This document shows, piece after piece, positions 48,289-59,955 of a DNA stretch of 64,000 nucleotides (positions within the stretch are counted from its first letter, which is position 1; the number at the start of each line of letters is the position of its first letter). The position numbers were made by a program, and so were the translations under genes. The notes under the pieces were generated by a model. It was not told the DNA's origin. It worked only from the letters and a program-made list of their open reading frames with translations, and made no database searches. The DNA comes from Isoetes taiwanensis (lineage: Eukaryota > Streptophyta > Lycopodiopsida > Isoetales > Isoetaceae): NCBI GenBank assembly GCA_021234155.1, contig JAJEKV010000418.1, forward strand, positions 1 through 64,000, given 5' to 3'.

Positions 48289-49599
48289 GGAGAGGCAGTA
48301 GTAGTTATTGTTGCATCAATTTACATTCCAATCCTCAAGATATGTTAAACTTGGATCTTTTTGTTGCAAATAGGATTTCTTGTTGTGATTGGATTACATG
48401 GGATTACTATATGTAATGTATTTCTCTCGTCTTTAAGACCCTCAGATCTATAAAAGTTGCTTTTACAATAAAGTATGTATTCACATCACACGAGGCCTTT
48501 GACCTCAACGTATTAACTATTCTAATATTTCCTTAAGTTCCACCAGTTGTATAAATAGTTCCCAATGTAGCCTCCATTATTAGAAGATCATGTAAGCTGA
48601 GAACAATGATGTCATACTGCTTGCGCAAGGAGGAGAACATCACACACACTAGGAAAGCATGTTCTTCCATGGCTCTTCTGAGGAGAAGCAGAAACAAAGT
48701 TCTCTAAGAGTATCATAATATCAGCCTTCAACTTCTAATTTGACTATTTGCTTTTACCCTGGAGATTAGGTTCCTTTTATGGCACCAAGATTCACATTCA
48801 AATAGTCTTCTTTCACATGAATTAGCATTGGGTTACTCTCACGTCTATAAAAGTCTAGCCTCAGTTCCGATGTCTCCCGCGACTTTATAGGTACCGTGTT
48901 CTGTGCGAGGCATCTGATTCTAACATCTGATTTTGGCAGGTCATGCAAACCGCTCCATCGGTTTGTTCCCCATCCACATAGCTATGTGTACCAATGTGGA
49001 TGTTCTTGTTGTGTGGATTCTATCAAGGTTTGTGCTAGTATCCTTTATGTAAATAAAGGGTTGAGAATATTGAGCATTGTTTTTCTTGTGTGAGCAGCTT
49101 TGGCAAGCATGGTTTTGGTTGTTAGCCCTATTTGGCACATCTCGATCTAGCTAGCAAATTCTGCTTGCTATCTACCTTCATGCATGGCCCAAGCGCAAAA
49201 GCAGGCTTTTTCATCTTGCTTGTGGCTTGCTATTATGGTCGATCACGAAGGCGAGGCCGTTTATTTTAAGGGCATGATGAGATTCTTCTTTAATAGGCCT
49301 TGGGAATAAAATTGTTATAGCTTATAATTGTTCTTCTCTTGATCAAGAGAAGAAAGTACCCGATTTGGCATACTTTTGATTCATTCTTATGCATAGAGCG
49401 ATTGCTCAATTGGATCGGTTGTCCCTTTGGGGTTATAATCTTGTCTTTTCATTTTATGTCGTTATGTTTTTTTATTAGTGAATAAAGCTTGTTGCCCCTA
49501 ATCAAAAGAGACAAAAAAGAGGGAGGGGGAATATGTGCTGGTATCCTGCTTTTATTGAGCTTTCTGACCCACTAAGCAAGTATTTGATAGGGCGATTCT
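48289..49599. other. No recognisable gene
   Basis: Non-coding DNA with short frames that match nothing recognised. Confidence 0.4.
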
Positions 49600-51680
49600 T
49601 CTTCAAGTAGAAGCATCAAGTAACCAACATAGACCATTTCAAACACTCCAACCCATGTAAGATCGACAAGTATGCAAACCATTATCTATTTTATTACCGC
49701 CAGCACAATTGTCAAGTTGCAAGAGTAGCTTCTTGGGTAGTCGGCACCCTGGTATTGGGTTCACATGAATTGCAGGTGCTGGCCCATTCATCCTTCCTAT
49801 GGTCAAATCCTCTAGTTTCATGGGAGCGGTGTCATGCAATGCCTTGAAGAGATGTTGCAATGGCTTTACGGGAATGAACATCTCCATGAAAACCATGTTC
49901 CAAATCACGTAATGCTTTTGTAATGCTACCAACATGGAAGTTTCGACCATCACCCTATAATTCTAATGTAAAATGGCTATGATGCCTTTGCTCCCGGCCA
50001 TGGTTATGAATCCGACTAGTGATATTTGCAATGGGAAGGACCTTGCAACAAACTTTTGGTATAGTCCTAAACCGCATAACCCGGTTTTTTGCTGATCCAT
50101 CTTGTCATGAATGGCGCATAGAAAAATTCTCCGGGTTCCATTGTAGACAAGCATCTCCACATCAATATGGTGATCGATATGACATTTGCTCCATCGTGTG
50201 AATTCTCATTTTCTTCGAACCGCTAATCTTTTCAACCTCAAGCTTGACTTCTCGGGCTTATCTAACAAATCCCCACCCCTTTCTTTTTGAGAGAGTGAAG
50301 CTTTTTATGTTTGGTCATAAAGCATAAGTAAAAAATCATCTATAGAAATACATGAGAACTTCGAGATCTTAGAAAATGCCTTGTAGCATATTAGGGCTAA
50401 AAAGCACCAAAAATCTTCATTCGGCATTGAAGATATCTCAAACTTCGATCGAACCGAGAGCATTAGAGTAGCTTTATGTTTATACTAAGGAGCCAACAAC
50501 TTTGTGCAAAGATGTAAACAGGAAATAGGTCAAAAATTGTAGGTGTCTATGAAGGGAAATAGTCTAGGGCTGAGAAATTTGTAAGATAGGCCTCCTATTA
50601 TTTCCCTAATTTACCAACTCAATGAGCATGTAGAGTTACAAGTGGACATCAAGTGAATCATTGTACCATAACAATCGCTTACGCCCATGTGATACTAATA
50701 GCATTCTTTATGGAATTCGAATTGTTGATCTATCATGTTCTTGCTATTGTTTTCGGAAGCTAGAAAGAATGAACATCGAGATATGTTTCCTTTGAGAACT
50801 CTTTACCCTCTGGTCCTCCTTCTCTAGAATCTGTATGCTTTGAAACAATCTTCCCCTGGCGAGCTTTGTCCAAAAATTATAGTCCCACAATCTATGAACT
50901 GAAAAAACCCTTGAGCTATACTTTGCAACTTCAGCATCATCAAGATCAAGATTGAGCTTGAACTTGCAATTCATCAAGTAATCTAGCATCAAAAGCTTCT
51001 GTGTTAATAAATTGTTGTTGACAGAATAATCTGAAAGAACTATAATAACCAGAATAATTTTCTATTGAATGCCAGTTACTATCAATATGAAGATCAGAGT
51101 TTTTATACTTATGAGCAGTAGCTGTAAGCTCAATATCATAGATATTTATCTATGATATCTAACAAATCCACGCATGTACTGCACTTTGAGAACTTGTTAT
51201 ATTGCATTCTTTTGACATCTGAAAAATGCTTACTCCAGAGCTTGCTGAAGGCTGATTGTGAAATCTTGTCCACACCCATTTCCTCTAGAAGATTGTTCAT
51301 CATTTGTAAAATCACTTTGTGTGTGAAATATGTAGGCAACATTTGAACTACTTTCCTGCACCTCTCTTCATCAACCGCACTTTTGTGAGGCATACTCTCA
51401 GCATGATAGTTAACAAACTTCTCGAATAAACTACGGTACGCAAGCACCACAGGGGTTGTCCTCACCATTCCTGATTACCATGCCAACCTATTTGAGCCCC
51501 CCTCTTTTGGTTCTGCCTAAATCTCCACCATGTAGAGGCTGATATACCTAGTATGGTTGTCACTGCATTGCTGCATATCCATTTCCCACCAATAGGAGAT
51601 CCCCTATTCTTAATATCAGGTGATGGCCCAAATGCATGTTCTATGATATTGTAAATATATACCAAGTTAATTGCCATGGT
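49600..51680 (-). pseudogene. DUF7869-type transposon-related protein (broken)
   Basis: Minus-strand pieces in order resemble a family of unclassified plant and animal transposon-like proteins. They are: SPIGGKWICSNAVTTILGIS with a later HGN (51462-51677); VDKISQSAFSKLWSKHFSDV then FSKCSTCVDL (51136-51468); RVKSSQRKHISMF (50744-50992); and FLCAIHDKMDQQKTGL (49963-50160), matching the conserved D-x-MDQxKT box. The last is RLPKKLLLQLDNCAGGNK (49639-49953), matching the LQxDNCxxxNK box that often precedes a GHTHxxID motif. That motif is not seen here. Frames change at least four times. An unrelated-looking 51.0-kb stretch may be an insertion. The family name is from memory. Confidence 0.6.
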
Positions 51681-52481
51681 AATTACTCGTAGATATTCGC
51701 CTAAGAGGACTTGGCTATCTATAGTGATTACTCATAAGGCACCCAAAAACAGTTATCATAATTAACCACCAAACCACTATAGATATGGTCTTTTGTATTT
51801 TTTGTTTTTTTTGAAGCACTTTGACCTTATTTAAATATCATGAAAAAAGCACAAAGGTATCTTTTATAATTTGTCATTCTTCGGTCTCTTGTAAATTGTT
51901 TTGCATATTTAGAAAACCAATATATAATAGTGGTTTTCTAGAACTATATGCAGTTCTACATTCACACTTCTTATAGCTGAGGTTTATATCATGATCTTCT
52001 ATCAGTGTTCTGAAACTATAGTCGCTACTTACTAACTATAAGGTCATTTATTGCTTAGACATTAGAATCAATGACTTTTTCAATGTAATTGTGTGTAACC
52101 TAATGCATATACTTTATGCATTAGAAAATATCAAATATAATAGCCAGAAAGTACTTTTTCTTTTTGATGCATATGTTTCCCTAGCTTTCAGTTCTTACTT
52201 GTTGATCCATTTACACCTACAGATAATAAGCTGAATGGTAGTGCATTCATACACTTTACCAAGTTTGGTTCCAAGATACAATCCATCCAATTTCATATTT
52301 AGAATTGTCTTTAGATGCTTTCTAATGTCGATATCAATATAGGAGCATGCCAAACATAGATAGCTTCATTTGGATTTTTGTTGGAGACACGATCATCACA
52401 CAATCATCTATGAATGTATAGTTGGTCAACAAGCCTATTACTTATTTGCTAAGGTTTTCCCTCGAAAACCCTTGAGACAAG
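51681..52481. other. No recognisable gene
   Basis: AT-rich DNA. A plus-strand frame at 52370-52636 overlaps the retroelement 3'-end module and contains FPRKPLRQGVLILDSNKAIV. It may be a decayed end of that element's coding region but is not recognised. Confidence 0.35.
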
Positions 52482-52582
52482 GGGTTTTAATCTTGGATAG
52501 CAATAAGGCTATTGTCCTTTGTTTGAATCCCATAGGCCATTTGGTCTTCATGGATGATAAAATCTATTTAATTTTATTTAAG
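52482..52582 (+). mobile_element. Retroelement 3'-end module, copy d
   Basis: GGGGTTTTAATCTTGGATAG, then CCCATAGGCCATTTGGTCTT, CATGGATGATAAAAT and a CTATTTAATTTTATTTA tail. This copy aligns block for block with 47508-47610. Confidence 0.6.
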
Positions 52583-52924
52583 TGGCCAAACCTTCAACAA
52601 ACGCTAAGACTATTGAGAAATTTTCAATCGCTCTAAAAATATTTTCCTCGAATTCATAGGTTGAAGGTATTTTCTAATCTATGATTGTATGAAGAATATG
52701 ATTCTTGGATGTCCGGTCAATTCCGATAAGGCCTAGCGAGGCTTGAAGAAGACATTTTAGGCCTACTGAGGCGTAACATGCCTAGCAAGGTTAACATGTT
52801 AAAGATATTTTACTTAAGTTGAGACCACATCATTTAATGATTTTTAGGATCTTTCAATCATTTAAGTAAAAAAAAACATTGATATGCCAAACTGAACAGT
52901 TTAAATGAAGAATCAAGAAGAACC

Positions 52925-53030
52925 CCCAGCGAGGAGGGCCACTCTTGATCGAAGCAAATATAATTCTGGAGCCCCCCTCCGCAGGAGGAGGCCACTCTTG
53001 ATCTAAGCAAATATAATTTTGGAGTAAAGG
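52925..53030. repeat. Tandem duplication, 53-bp unit
   Basis: GGCCACTCTTGATCxAAGCA followed by AATATAATTxTGGAG occurs at 52937 and 52990. No gene is associated. Confidence 0.85.
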
Positions 53031-53917
53031 AAGGACAGAACAGAGTTAAACAAAACCACCAAGTGACCATTTAGCCTTGGGGCATGCCCAAGAAGGTTGG
53101 CCACCATGTTGTATATAACAAATAACAATAATGATCTCACACAACCAACATCACCCACATGGGTGGGCGCATACCTCTACCATCGAAATACAAAGTATCA
53201 TGGGGTCTCTATAGAATAATGCAACCCAGCCTATATTATGCACACCCCCCCCTCTCCCCCCTCCGGCTCTATATCATGGAGAAATCAAGCGCTTCAATGC
53301 TGTTTATTTCGGGAATCTTGTTTTGGACTCATCGGGGTTCAACCTCCCGATTAGTAGATCTCCTGCGGATACCTTGAGAAGAATTTACGGCACTTGGAAG
53401 GGTTCTTTGGCCACTAGACCATCTGCAAGGCCGTAGCCATACTTTGTGAGGAATTTTTCGCTTAGTCACGAATCTTAAAATATATCCCGAATTTTGTACT
53501 TACAGTCATGAATTTCATGCTATAGAAGTACTTGTTGGTGGGTTTATGCTTGCGTTGATCTCACTAGGGCTCAACTGCAATTTGGGCATGTATTTATACA
53601 TTTTACTGTACTTATTGTGTATATTTAACATTTCAATGGTTTGTAATCCAATGGTCAACTTTTAAATATATGGAAAAGAATACTTAGACCTAGAGCAGGT
53701 TCACATGCGGTGAACCCTTTTACAAGCATGTGAACCGGCTCTTAGTGTAGGCTAGAATTGATCATACTATTGATGCTTGAACAACATAAATAACCATAAA
53801 AACAGCTTCAAAACTTGAACAAAGACCGGCTCTGTAAAACATGCTTCTATTCTTTCCAGCGGATGTAAACCATGCTTCTATTCTGTAAAGCCTTTGTAAA
53901 ACAAGCTTCACACCAAC
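53031..53917. other. No recognisable gene
   Basis: Includes a C-rich stretch at 53245-53265. Short tandem copies of GTAAAACATGCTTCTATTCT occur near 53837 and 53867, just left of the foldback element. Confidence 0.4.
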
Positions 53918-54386
53918 ATAACAACCAACATAACTACCAACATAACTACTATGAACATTAATTAACACAAACCATTACATTAGACATGTTTAAAATTAAA
54001 TTCCCCCTTAAACCCCCTTTTGTTTGGGTGCATATTCACACGGGGGGTGACTCAGAACAACGAGGAGGTACATTGGATAGGCATATAACCCCTTATTCCT
54101 TAATCTACACCGTACACAAAGTTCCTCGTTTGTGGGGTATGAATGTATAGAATTTGTTATACTGTATAACAAGATTTGCAAAATACTATAAGATTTCAGG
54201 CAATATACTATATTGTGTTGATTTTTGCGTGCAAAACATAATTCTGGGGCTCTCATTTGCCCCTCGTCACCCAGGTGTGAGTATGCACCCAAACAAAAGG
54301 GGGTTTAAGGGGGAATTTAATTTTAAACATGTCTAATGTAATGGTTTGTGTTAATTAATGTTCATAGTAGTTATGTTGGTTGTTAT
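53918..54386 (-). mobile_element. Foldback/MITE-like element, copy 3, with arms of about 120 bp
   Basis: The left arm from 53918 (ATAACAACCAACATAACTAC..) to about 54042 is the near-perfect reverse complement of 54272-54386. Shared blocks are TTAATTAACACAAACCATTA, GACATGTTTAAAATTAAATT, CCCCCTTTTGTTTGGGTGCA and ATTCACAC. The left arm has one extra 12-base repeat, ACCAACATAACT. The interior matches the 30-kb copy in inverse orientation. The right flank to about 54452 (GGCCCTTCGGGCC palindrome, AGATAAACTTTGAGGTAAAC) also matches the left flank of the 30-kb copy. No coding capacity is visible. Confidence 0.88.
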
Positions 54387-54879
54387 ATTACAAAAAAATT
54401 TTGGCCCTTCGGGCCACAAAAGAAACAAACATAGATAAACTTTGAGGTAAACAAAAAAAAAAAAAATCAAAATAAAATAAAAGTACAAAATGATTGATGT
54501 GTTATTGCAAACCATATATTTAAATTGCATAATTTATAGGCTCCAAAATGACATTGTAACAATGCGCTCAAATTGTCTTGAAATCATTCTAAAAATAGCA
54601 TTGTTGCAAACAACGCGCTCAATTTGTCTTATTTGAATAGAAGCTGTAGGCATTGGTAGTTACACATAAAATAGAAATGGATCATGCGACAAACTTGATC
54701 TTCCTTAGTTGTTTGTGCAATTGCCATCGTGAGCATTGCTAGAGATATCAACATCTTGCAAAATTTTTTTGAACCTGTAGCCGTGAAAAGGATCATAAAA
54801 AAAATGCAAATAGAGTGAAAAAATATATGATGGCGGGAGGCGAGACATAATGGACGGACTTAATAACCCTAATCTTAAT
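54387..54879. other. No recognisable gene
   Basis: The first 65 bases are the asymmetric extension of the foldback element. The remainder is AT-rich with A runs. Confidence 0.4.
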
Positions 54880-55275
54880 GCGGTTCAGCTCAAATTTTGG
54901 TGTTACCACAATGGAGCCTAGATGATCATTTATTCAAAGAAGAAATAAATCTGCCATGGCATACTAGATACAATATTCGAAAGGATTAGCATACGCCATA
55001 CTTTACCTTCATGAAGGAAGCGAGCTGAAAATCATACATAGGGACATAAAAACAAGCAACATTATGCTGGATGTGAATTTCAACACCAAATTAGGAGATT
55101 TTGGGCTTGCTAGAATCCCTCAATTAGATGAATCTAAACAACAAAGCTGCACGGTGAGCGGCTGGTAGGGACACAGTTATTTAGCGGCCGGAGTTGCTTA
55201 AATCATTCAAAGCAACGGTACGCCCGGATACAGACGGTTTGGGGGTTCTAGCATCCAAAATTCATTACGGCAAGT
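54880..55275 (+). pseudogene. Lectin-type receptor-like kinase fragment
   Basis: Membrane receptor kinases of this type sense extracellular cues and signal through a cytosolic Ser/Thr kinase domain. Only the middle of the kinase domain is present. It reads LKFWCYHNG, then [35 protein letters not shown], the catalytic loop [12 protein letters not shown], and [11 protein letters not shown] with the DFG motif. After a frameshift it continues YLAPELLKSFKATVRPDTD. This matches the legume-lectin receptor-kinase subfamily best. One-base indels near 54905, 54990, 55165, 55185 and 55240 break the frame. No lectin domain, membrane segment, upstream exon or kinase carboxy-terminus was found. Confidence 0.7.
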
Positions 55276-57060
55276 CACAATCTCTCGGATATCTTTGATC
55301 CCCAAGAAATTTGAATGTCTTTGCAAAATTTTATATAACCCAAGACTATTATATCAGACCCTAGAATTCAAATGAATATACGGAGCATCGATTTACGGCA
55401 TTACCCTAACTCCAACGGTCGTGCATAGCTGATAATCTTCTTTACATCTGCGGGATAATCGTGAAGTGCCGATTATCACGGTATTCCTGCTTCTTTGCAT
55501 GGAACACATAAACTCTTGAGGGACTTGTGTTCTATCACGCATTTGTTTTAATTGAAGTCATGTAGGTGATTCTTTGGGGTAAAAGCTGCTTCAATGATTA
55601 CGTATTCTGAACTCTTGGAGTGCGGCTGGCGACCATCGTTCGATATTGCTCGGCTGATTTAATGAAAGAGCATCGGGCCTTTCTTTGCATTTGCATCCAG
55701 CGGTCAATGACTAATCCGGGATAATTCGGGCTTCGAACGTCTATTTTCCCATCTCCCCAAATTGGAGAGCGAGGTATGGAACTCACAAAATCATCCTCAT
55801 CCCCTGTGGACAAATAATGCACATGATGTTACCTCGTTCAGTCGGGGGGGGACCCAGTCCGTCCGACATGGCTATGGCGGTTTGTCGGAAAAAAGCACGA
55901 ATTATAGACCTTAACTGATTCATCCAGCAAATCCAGGTCATCTTTACCCCTAACTTTTGCTTTGTTGGTAGGAAGTTTGGCGATTCAAATGTCTTTTCGG
56001 TAACCCAAGTGTTTTATTTACAGCTCTCTACTTTGAGCTATCTTAGAATGTAGCACAAAGTTTGGTACGTGGCGAGATCCGGTGATCGACCGGGTAAAAT
56101 TCTTACTGTCTTAAACTTTATACAAGGGAATGAGCTAAGATTACGATTTCAGATTCCAATCCGACCATTGTATGGCGATGGCAAATAAGATTCTTTAAAC
56201 TTATTTGGTTTATTACATGCATCCCCTTCTTCCCAAATACAAGTTAATTTCCTAGAAAGCCATTCCAGCGATCTCTTGCCAAAGCTACTAGTTTATCGAG
56301 AGGTTCTTTCAAGTTTTTAAAATCTAGTATCGGCCATGGTGACTTGCCCCTTTCTTGTCATTGTATAGGAGCCAATATTGAATCCGGTGACTATGGCGAT
56401 TTTGTTTGTCTTTGAGGCATTTCTTTTACGGCACGAGATGTAGCATTTCTTTACGGCTTTGAAGGCTTCTTCATTATGTGTGGCTTTTTAGAACTCCAAC
56501 CGGGAATGTTATTCCTCGTGATATTCCAATATTTCTTAGCATTTTGCCATTTTGCCTTTTCCATTCCTTTGATTTGGCCGGATATTTTGTCCCTTGTTTT
56601 TAACAAAGAATCAAGTTACGGCTATGGCATCCATCTTCGATTTAAAGCGATATAAAGGTCAGGTCCATCTTCAATTAGAAGCGATATAAAGGTCAGTGCA
56701 TTGCTAGAATTATAAACTCGATTAAATTGTTTAAATCTGAGAACTTAATTCGATCAATATAATTGCATGCAAGAGGGCCTTTTTGGAAACTTTAAAGGTC
56801 ATTACTTTCTTTTTGAAAGTGCTTTATTTCTTTCTCTCGCATGCAAGAGGTCAATCATTGAGTATTGCAAGGTAAATCACTTTCCTCCTATACTAGATGT
56901 TTACCTTTTGCTTTGCTGCGGATATTAGTTCTAAATATGTTTTCTACATATTTACGGAAATAAATTTATCATTGTTTATGAGTTTTGGAAATGGTTGGGG
57001 TTCAAATCCCTTGCTCCTAATATTTTTTGCTCTTGAGGAACACGAGATACAGCGAATTAG
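55276..57060. other. No recognisable gene; 34-bp tandem repeat
   Basis: At 56631-56698, CATCTTCxATTxxAAGCGAT plus ATAAAGGTCAG occurs twice in tandem. A minus-strand frame at 55598-55822 matches nothing recognised. The sequence is AT-rich with scattered CpG-rich trimers. Confidence 0.4.
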
Positions 57061-57081
57061 CGATTAAAAAGTACTACTATA

Positions 57082-57240
57082 CATAAGAAACCATACCGCG
57101 GTCCTTAATAGTTTTAGTCTTCTATACTTGAAATGCTTCAAACAACAAACCATTACTTGTATGCATAAGAAACGATCCACGGTCCTTAATAGCCTTATAC
57201 TTGAAAACTTGAAATGCTTCAAACAACATACCATTACTGG
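57082..57240. repeat. Tandem duplication, 80-bp unit
   Basis: CATAAGAAACxATxCxCGGT..CCTTAATAG through CTTGAAATGCTTCAAACAAC and CATTACT occurs at 57082 and 57162. The opposite strand therefore reads as a repeated VMVCCLKHFK peptide, which I regard as a by-product. Confidence 0.85.
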
Positions 57241-57321
57241 TTTATAAATGATAACCATATAGCTAATGCATAGCAAAACCGTGCGCATATAGAACACACA
57301 CACGTGCTTTACCATGACATC

Positions 57322-57575
57322 TTTTTTTTTTTTTTTTTTTTTTTTGAAAGCAAAGAGGCGGTTTTATCATTAATTAAAAATCTCAAGAACATAGCAAGTT
57401 TGTGCTTTATAGAGAAGCACATGAGAAAATTGATGACCAGCTTAGAGCTTCATATTATAGAAGTATGAGCTCTAACACAAACATAACAAAGGATCAGACC
57501 AATAGCGGTATGTCGATAATGATTGTGCCAATATCTGAGAATAATCAAAATATGAGCAGTCGAAGAAGCCTCGTG
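57322..57575 (-). mobile_element. Short LINE 3' end with poly(A)
   Basis: A run of 24 T (57322-57345) is the poly(A) tail of a minus-strand insertion. The preceding minus-strand sequence (TTAATTAATGATAAAACCGC) is typical of plant LINE 3' ends. The body is at most about 230 bases and ends at the next poly(T). Confidence 0.55.
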
Positions 57576-59130
57576 TTTTTTTTTTTTTTTTTGAAGAATA
57601 TAGGAATATATTAAACCACTAGAATGTGATCAAGTATCAATGATAAGTTTGGTGCTAAGAAATGAAGTGCCCATCATGATTCACAATCTGTAGGAATGTC
57701 GACCAAATTTCACCTTAAGCGTGCGGACAAGCTTGAGACTTGGTAAGCTGCCACAACTTATGCCTCAAGATCGGAACCAACCGAAAAAGGGCTAAACCTT
57801 TGCATTCTGAAAGACCTTACCGGCTCTCCGTCTTTTCCAAATCAACCATAGAAGCCAAGCTCTGCATAAATGGAATGCACTTTTTGGCCAGCCCGATAGC
57901 TGCTAGGAAAGACTCCCATGAGAAGCCACATTTGCACGGTGAAGACCCAAAGGGGCTCTCACCCGGGACCAAGCTGCCCCTACCTCGTGCATAGGACAAA
58001 GCAGTGCTCAATGGTCTCTCGGCCTCCCACATAGAGGGCATGTTTAAAGCTACACGAGGCTTGAACACGTGTGTACTCGGACATTCACCACGAGGCTACG
58101 GTGCAAGATCGCCGCCAAAAGTGCAGTTCTAGGAGGAGGCAATGTATTCCACGCCCACTTCCACATGGCGGGCCACTTACTCCCTGGAAGCTTAAGTGAC
58201 CACTTATCCGGCGGCAATGTGTCTGGCGCTAGAAGCCCATAAGCCCGATGCTACAAGCGAGATGCATCAAGTCCACTATCGACTTCCAAAGCGATTGACT
58301 TGAAGACAAGCTGCAATGGAATAGCATTAATTCTGGCCCAAGTCCGAATGTCCCAGTAGAAGGCCAATCGATCCTAAAAAGCTCCCACGGGCGCCGGATG
58401 ACCCTCCCAATACCGATCCGCGGATGGATGTTACCCTGCAGCAATCCATGGCGCCGAGTACACGGGTGTAGGGGAAGAGGCCAAGGGAGATCTGAGAATC
58501 CAAGGGTACCCAAAGAAAGGCGATGAGGCTACCATACACTGCTAGGGTCCAATGAAAAGAGAACCTTGACCACCTTCCGGGCCTTGAGGAGACCTTTAAG
58601 AAAAGCGAAGCATGAGGGAATGGCCGCCAAATCCTCAAACAGAGCCCCGGCAAGCTGAGGCGAGAATTGCTGGCTTCCTAAACACAATAGAGTGGGCGGC
58701 GTGCCTTATGAGAGCCAATCCTGGGGATTGTTGCTCCTGCAACAACTGCCAGATGAATTTCGACACCAGAACCTTCGTGTGCAAGGACACATCAAGCATA
58801 CCTAAGCCCCCGCCTTTCTGGGGCGCACACACTTCCACCATGCGACCTTCTTTGTAGCCCCCTCCTCATTTCCTCCCCAAACAAAATTGCGAACGGTGTC
58901 ATCCAACTCCTTAACCACACTTTCTGGTGCAAGTATGCAGGAGGCTGCGTAAACATGAGTGCTACAGAGCACTGACTTGGCTACCAGAATCCTACCAGCC
59001 ATGGTGAGTTTACTTCCCCTCCACCAGTTCAGATGCTGCTTAAGATTCTATAATGTCTCCGCCCAAATTGCCCTAGCATTAATGTCCAAGCCATGTAACT
59101 GAAGCTCTGTTTGAACTGTAAGCACCTGCA
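57576..59130 (-). mobile_element. L1 LINE, 5'-truncated carboxy-terminal half of ORF2
   Basis: The poly(A) tail is at 57576-57592 (17 T on plus). On the minus strand the order is: VLTVQTELQLHGLDINARAI, a stop, NLKQHLNWWRGSKLTMAGRI (near 59020), VVKELDDTVRNFVWGGNEEG (58802-59002), GGGLGMLDVSLHTKVLVSKF (58635-58841), and a final zinc-binding piece with RETIEHCFVLCTR near 58010. This is the thumb-to-zf-RVT part of a plant L1 reverse transcriptase. It is distinctly more GC- and CpG-rich than the LINE at 11.6-18 kb, so it is a separate lineage. Several frameshifts are present. Confidence 0.8.
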
Positions 59131-59499
59131 AAAAGGATAATCCTTCCCGAAAAATAAACTATATCAAGATTAGATAAGAGCAGAGGCATATTTAGAAAGA
59201 GGCTATGGAAGTGGGGATCATTGGTCAGAGAAGAAAACAGAGTTGAAGTAGGCATTGAAAGGATCTGTAGATCCGAAATAGTATTGATTTGGGCCCCAGT
59301 TATTAGTGTAGAATAGCCGAAATTTGTCCTTGTCCTCCAGTAATATCAGCAAAGAGCCATACAGATCAGCTAGAAGTTTTGATTATAGTACATGGTTACG
59401 TACCTTGTCAACTGCCTTTACGTGAGGATGAAATTATGATTGGCGGGGAATGCCCAAAGGCAGTGAATCTGAACCACTTCTCTGCAGAAGATAGATGCC
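59131..59499. other. No recognisable gene
   Basis: Non-coding spacer between two LINE fragments. It may contain decayed LINE sequence without recognisable motifs. Confidence 0.35.
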
Positions 59500-59955
59500 C
59501 AAAGGTCTTCACTCTCTTTCATATCTGATGTGCCCTTTCTTCATGAGGAAGGATTCCATGGATGTTGCCAAGTCATTCTTCATGACCAGATCTTTGGAAG
59601 CTTGGCTGTATGGCGAGATATCATCAAACTTCCTTGCCCCATCTCCACGCAGGAAATTAAGGTATTCTAGGATCATCAGAGAGAAAAGCATTAGAATCCA
59701 CAACATTTAAGTTGGAAGCAAATAAATTATAATAACCCCTATAAGCGCCATGATTCTCCCAATTCCTGTCATGATTAGCTCCAAATTTATTTTTATGAGC
59801 AGTGGCAATAGTCTCGAAGTCAAACTGGAAATTCATTTTAATCCAGAAGGTAGAGGGTCTTTTCTTACCATACAGAACACGATAAAGAGCAATGAATATA
59901 ACTGTATTTACCATGACATTTAGCCATGCTAGTTTACTACAATAGCCAACCACAT
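59500..59955 (-). mobile_element. L1 LINE carboxy-terminal fragment, second lineage
   Basis: The minus-strand frame contains NTVIFIALYRVLYGKKRPST, aligning with NTIMFIALWNIWKARNRVVY in the 11.7-kb LINE. Downstream, LFSLMILEYLNF aligns with TLFFVMILAYLRV there. It is therefore a relic of the same LINE family as 11.6-18 kb, not of the neighbouring GC-rich one. Confidence 0.6.

Noticed and set aside
56990-57012. B-box-like GGTTCAAATCCC near 57000
   Set aside because: No matching A box at a suitable distance and no repeat copies in the window.
57064-57315. Minus-strand frame with a repeated VMVCCLKHFK peptide
   Set aside because: The peptide repeat simply reflects an 80-bp DNA tandem duplication; no known domain and no start context.
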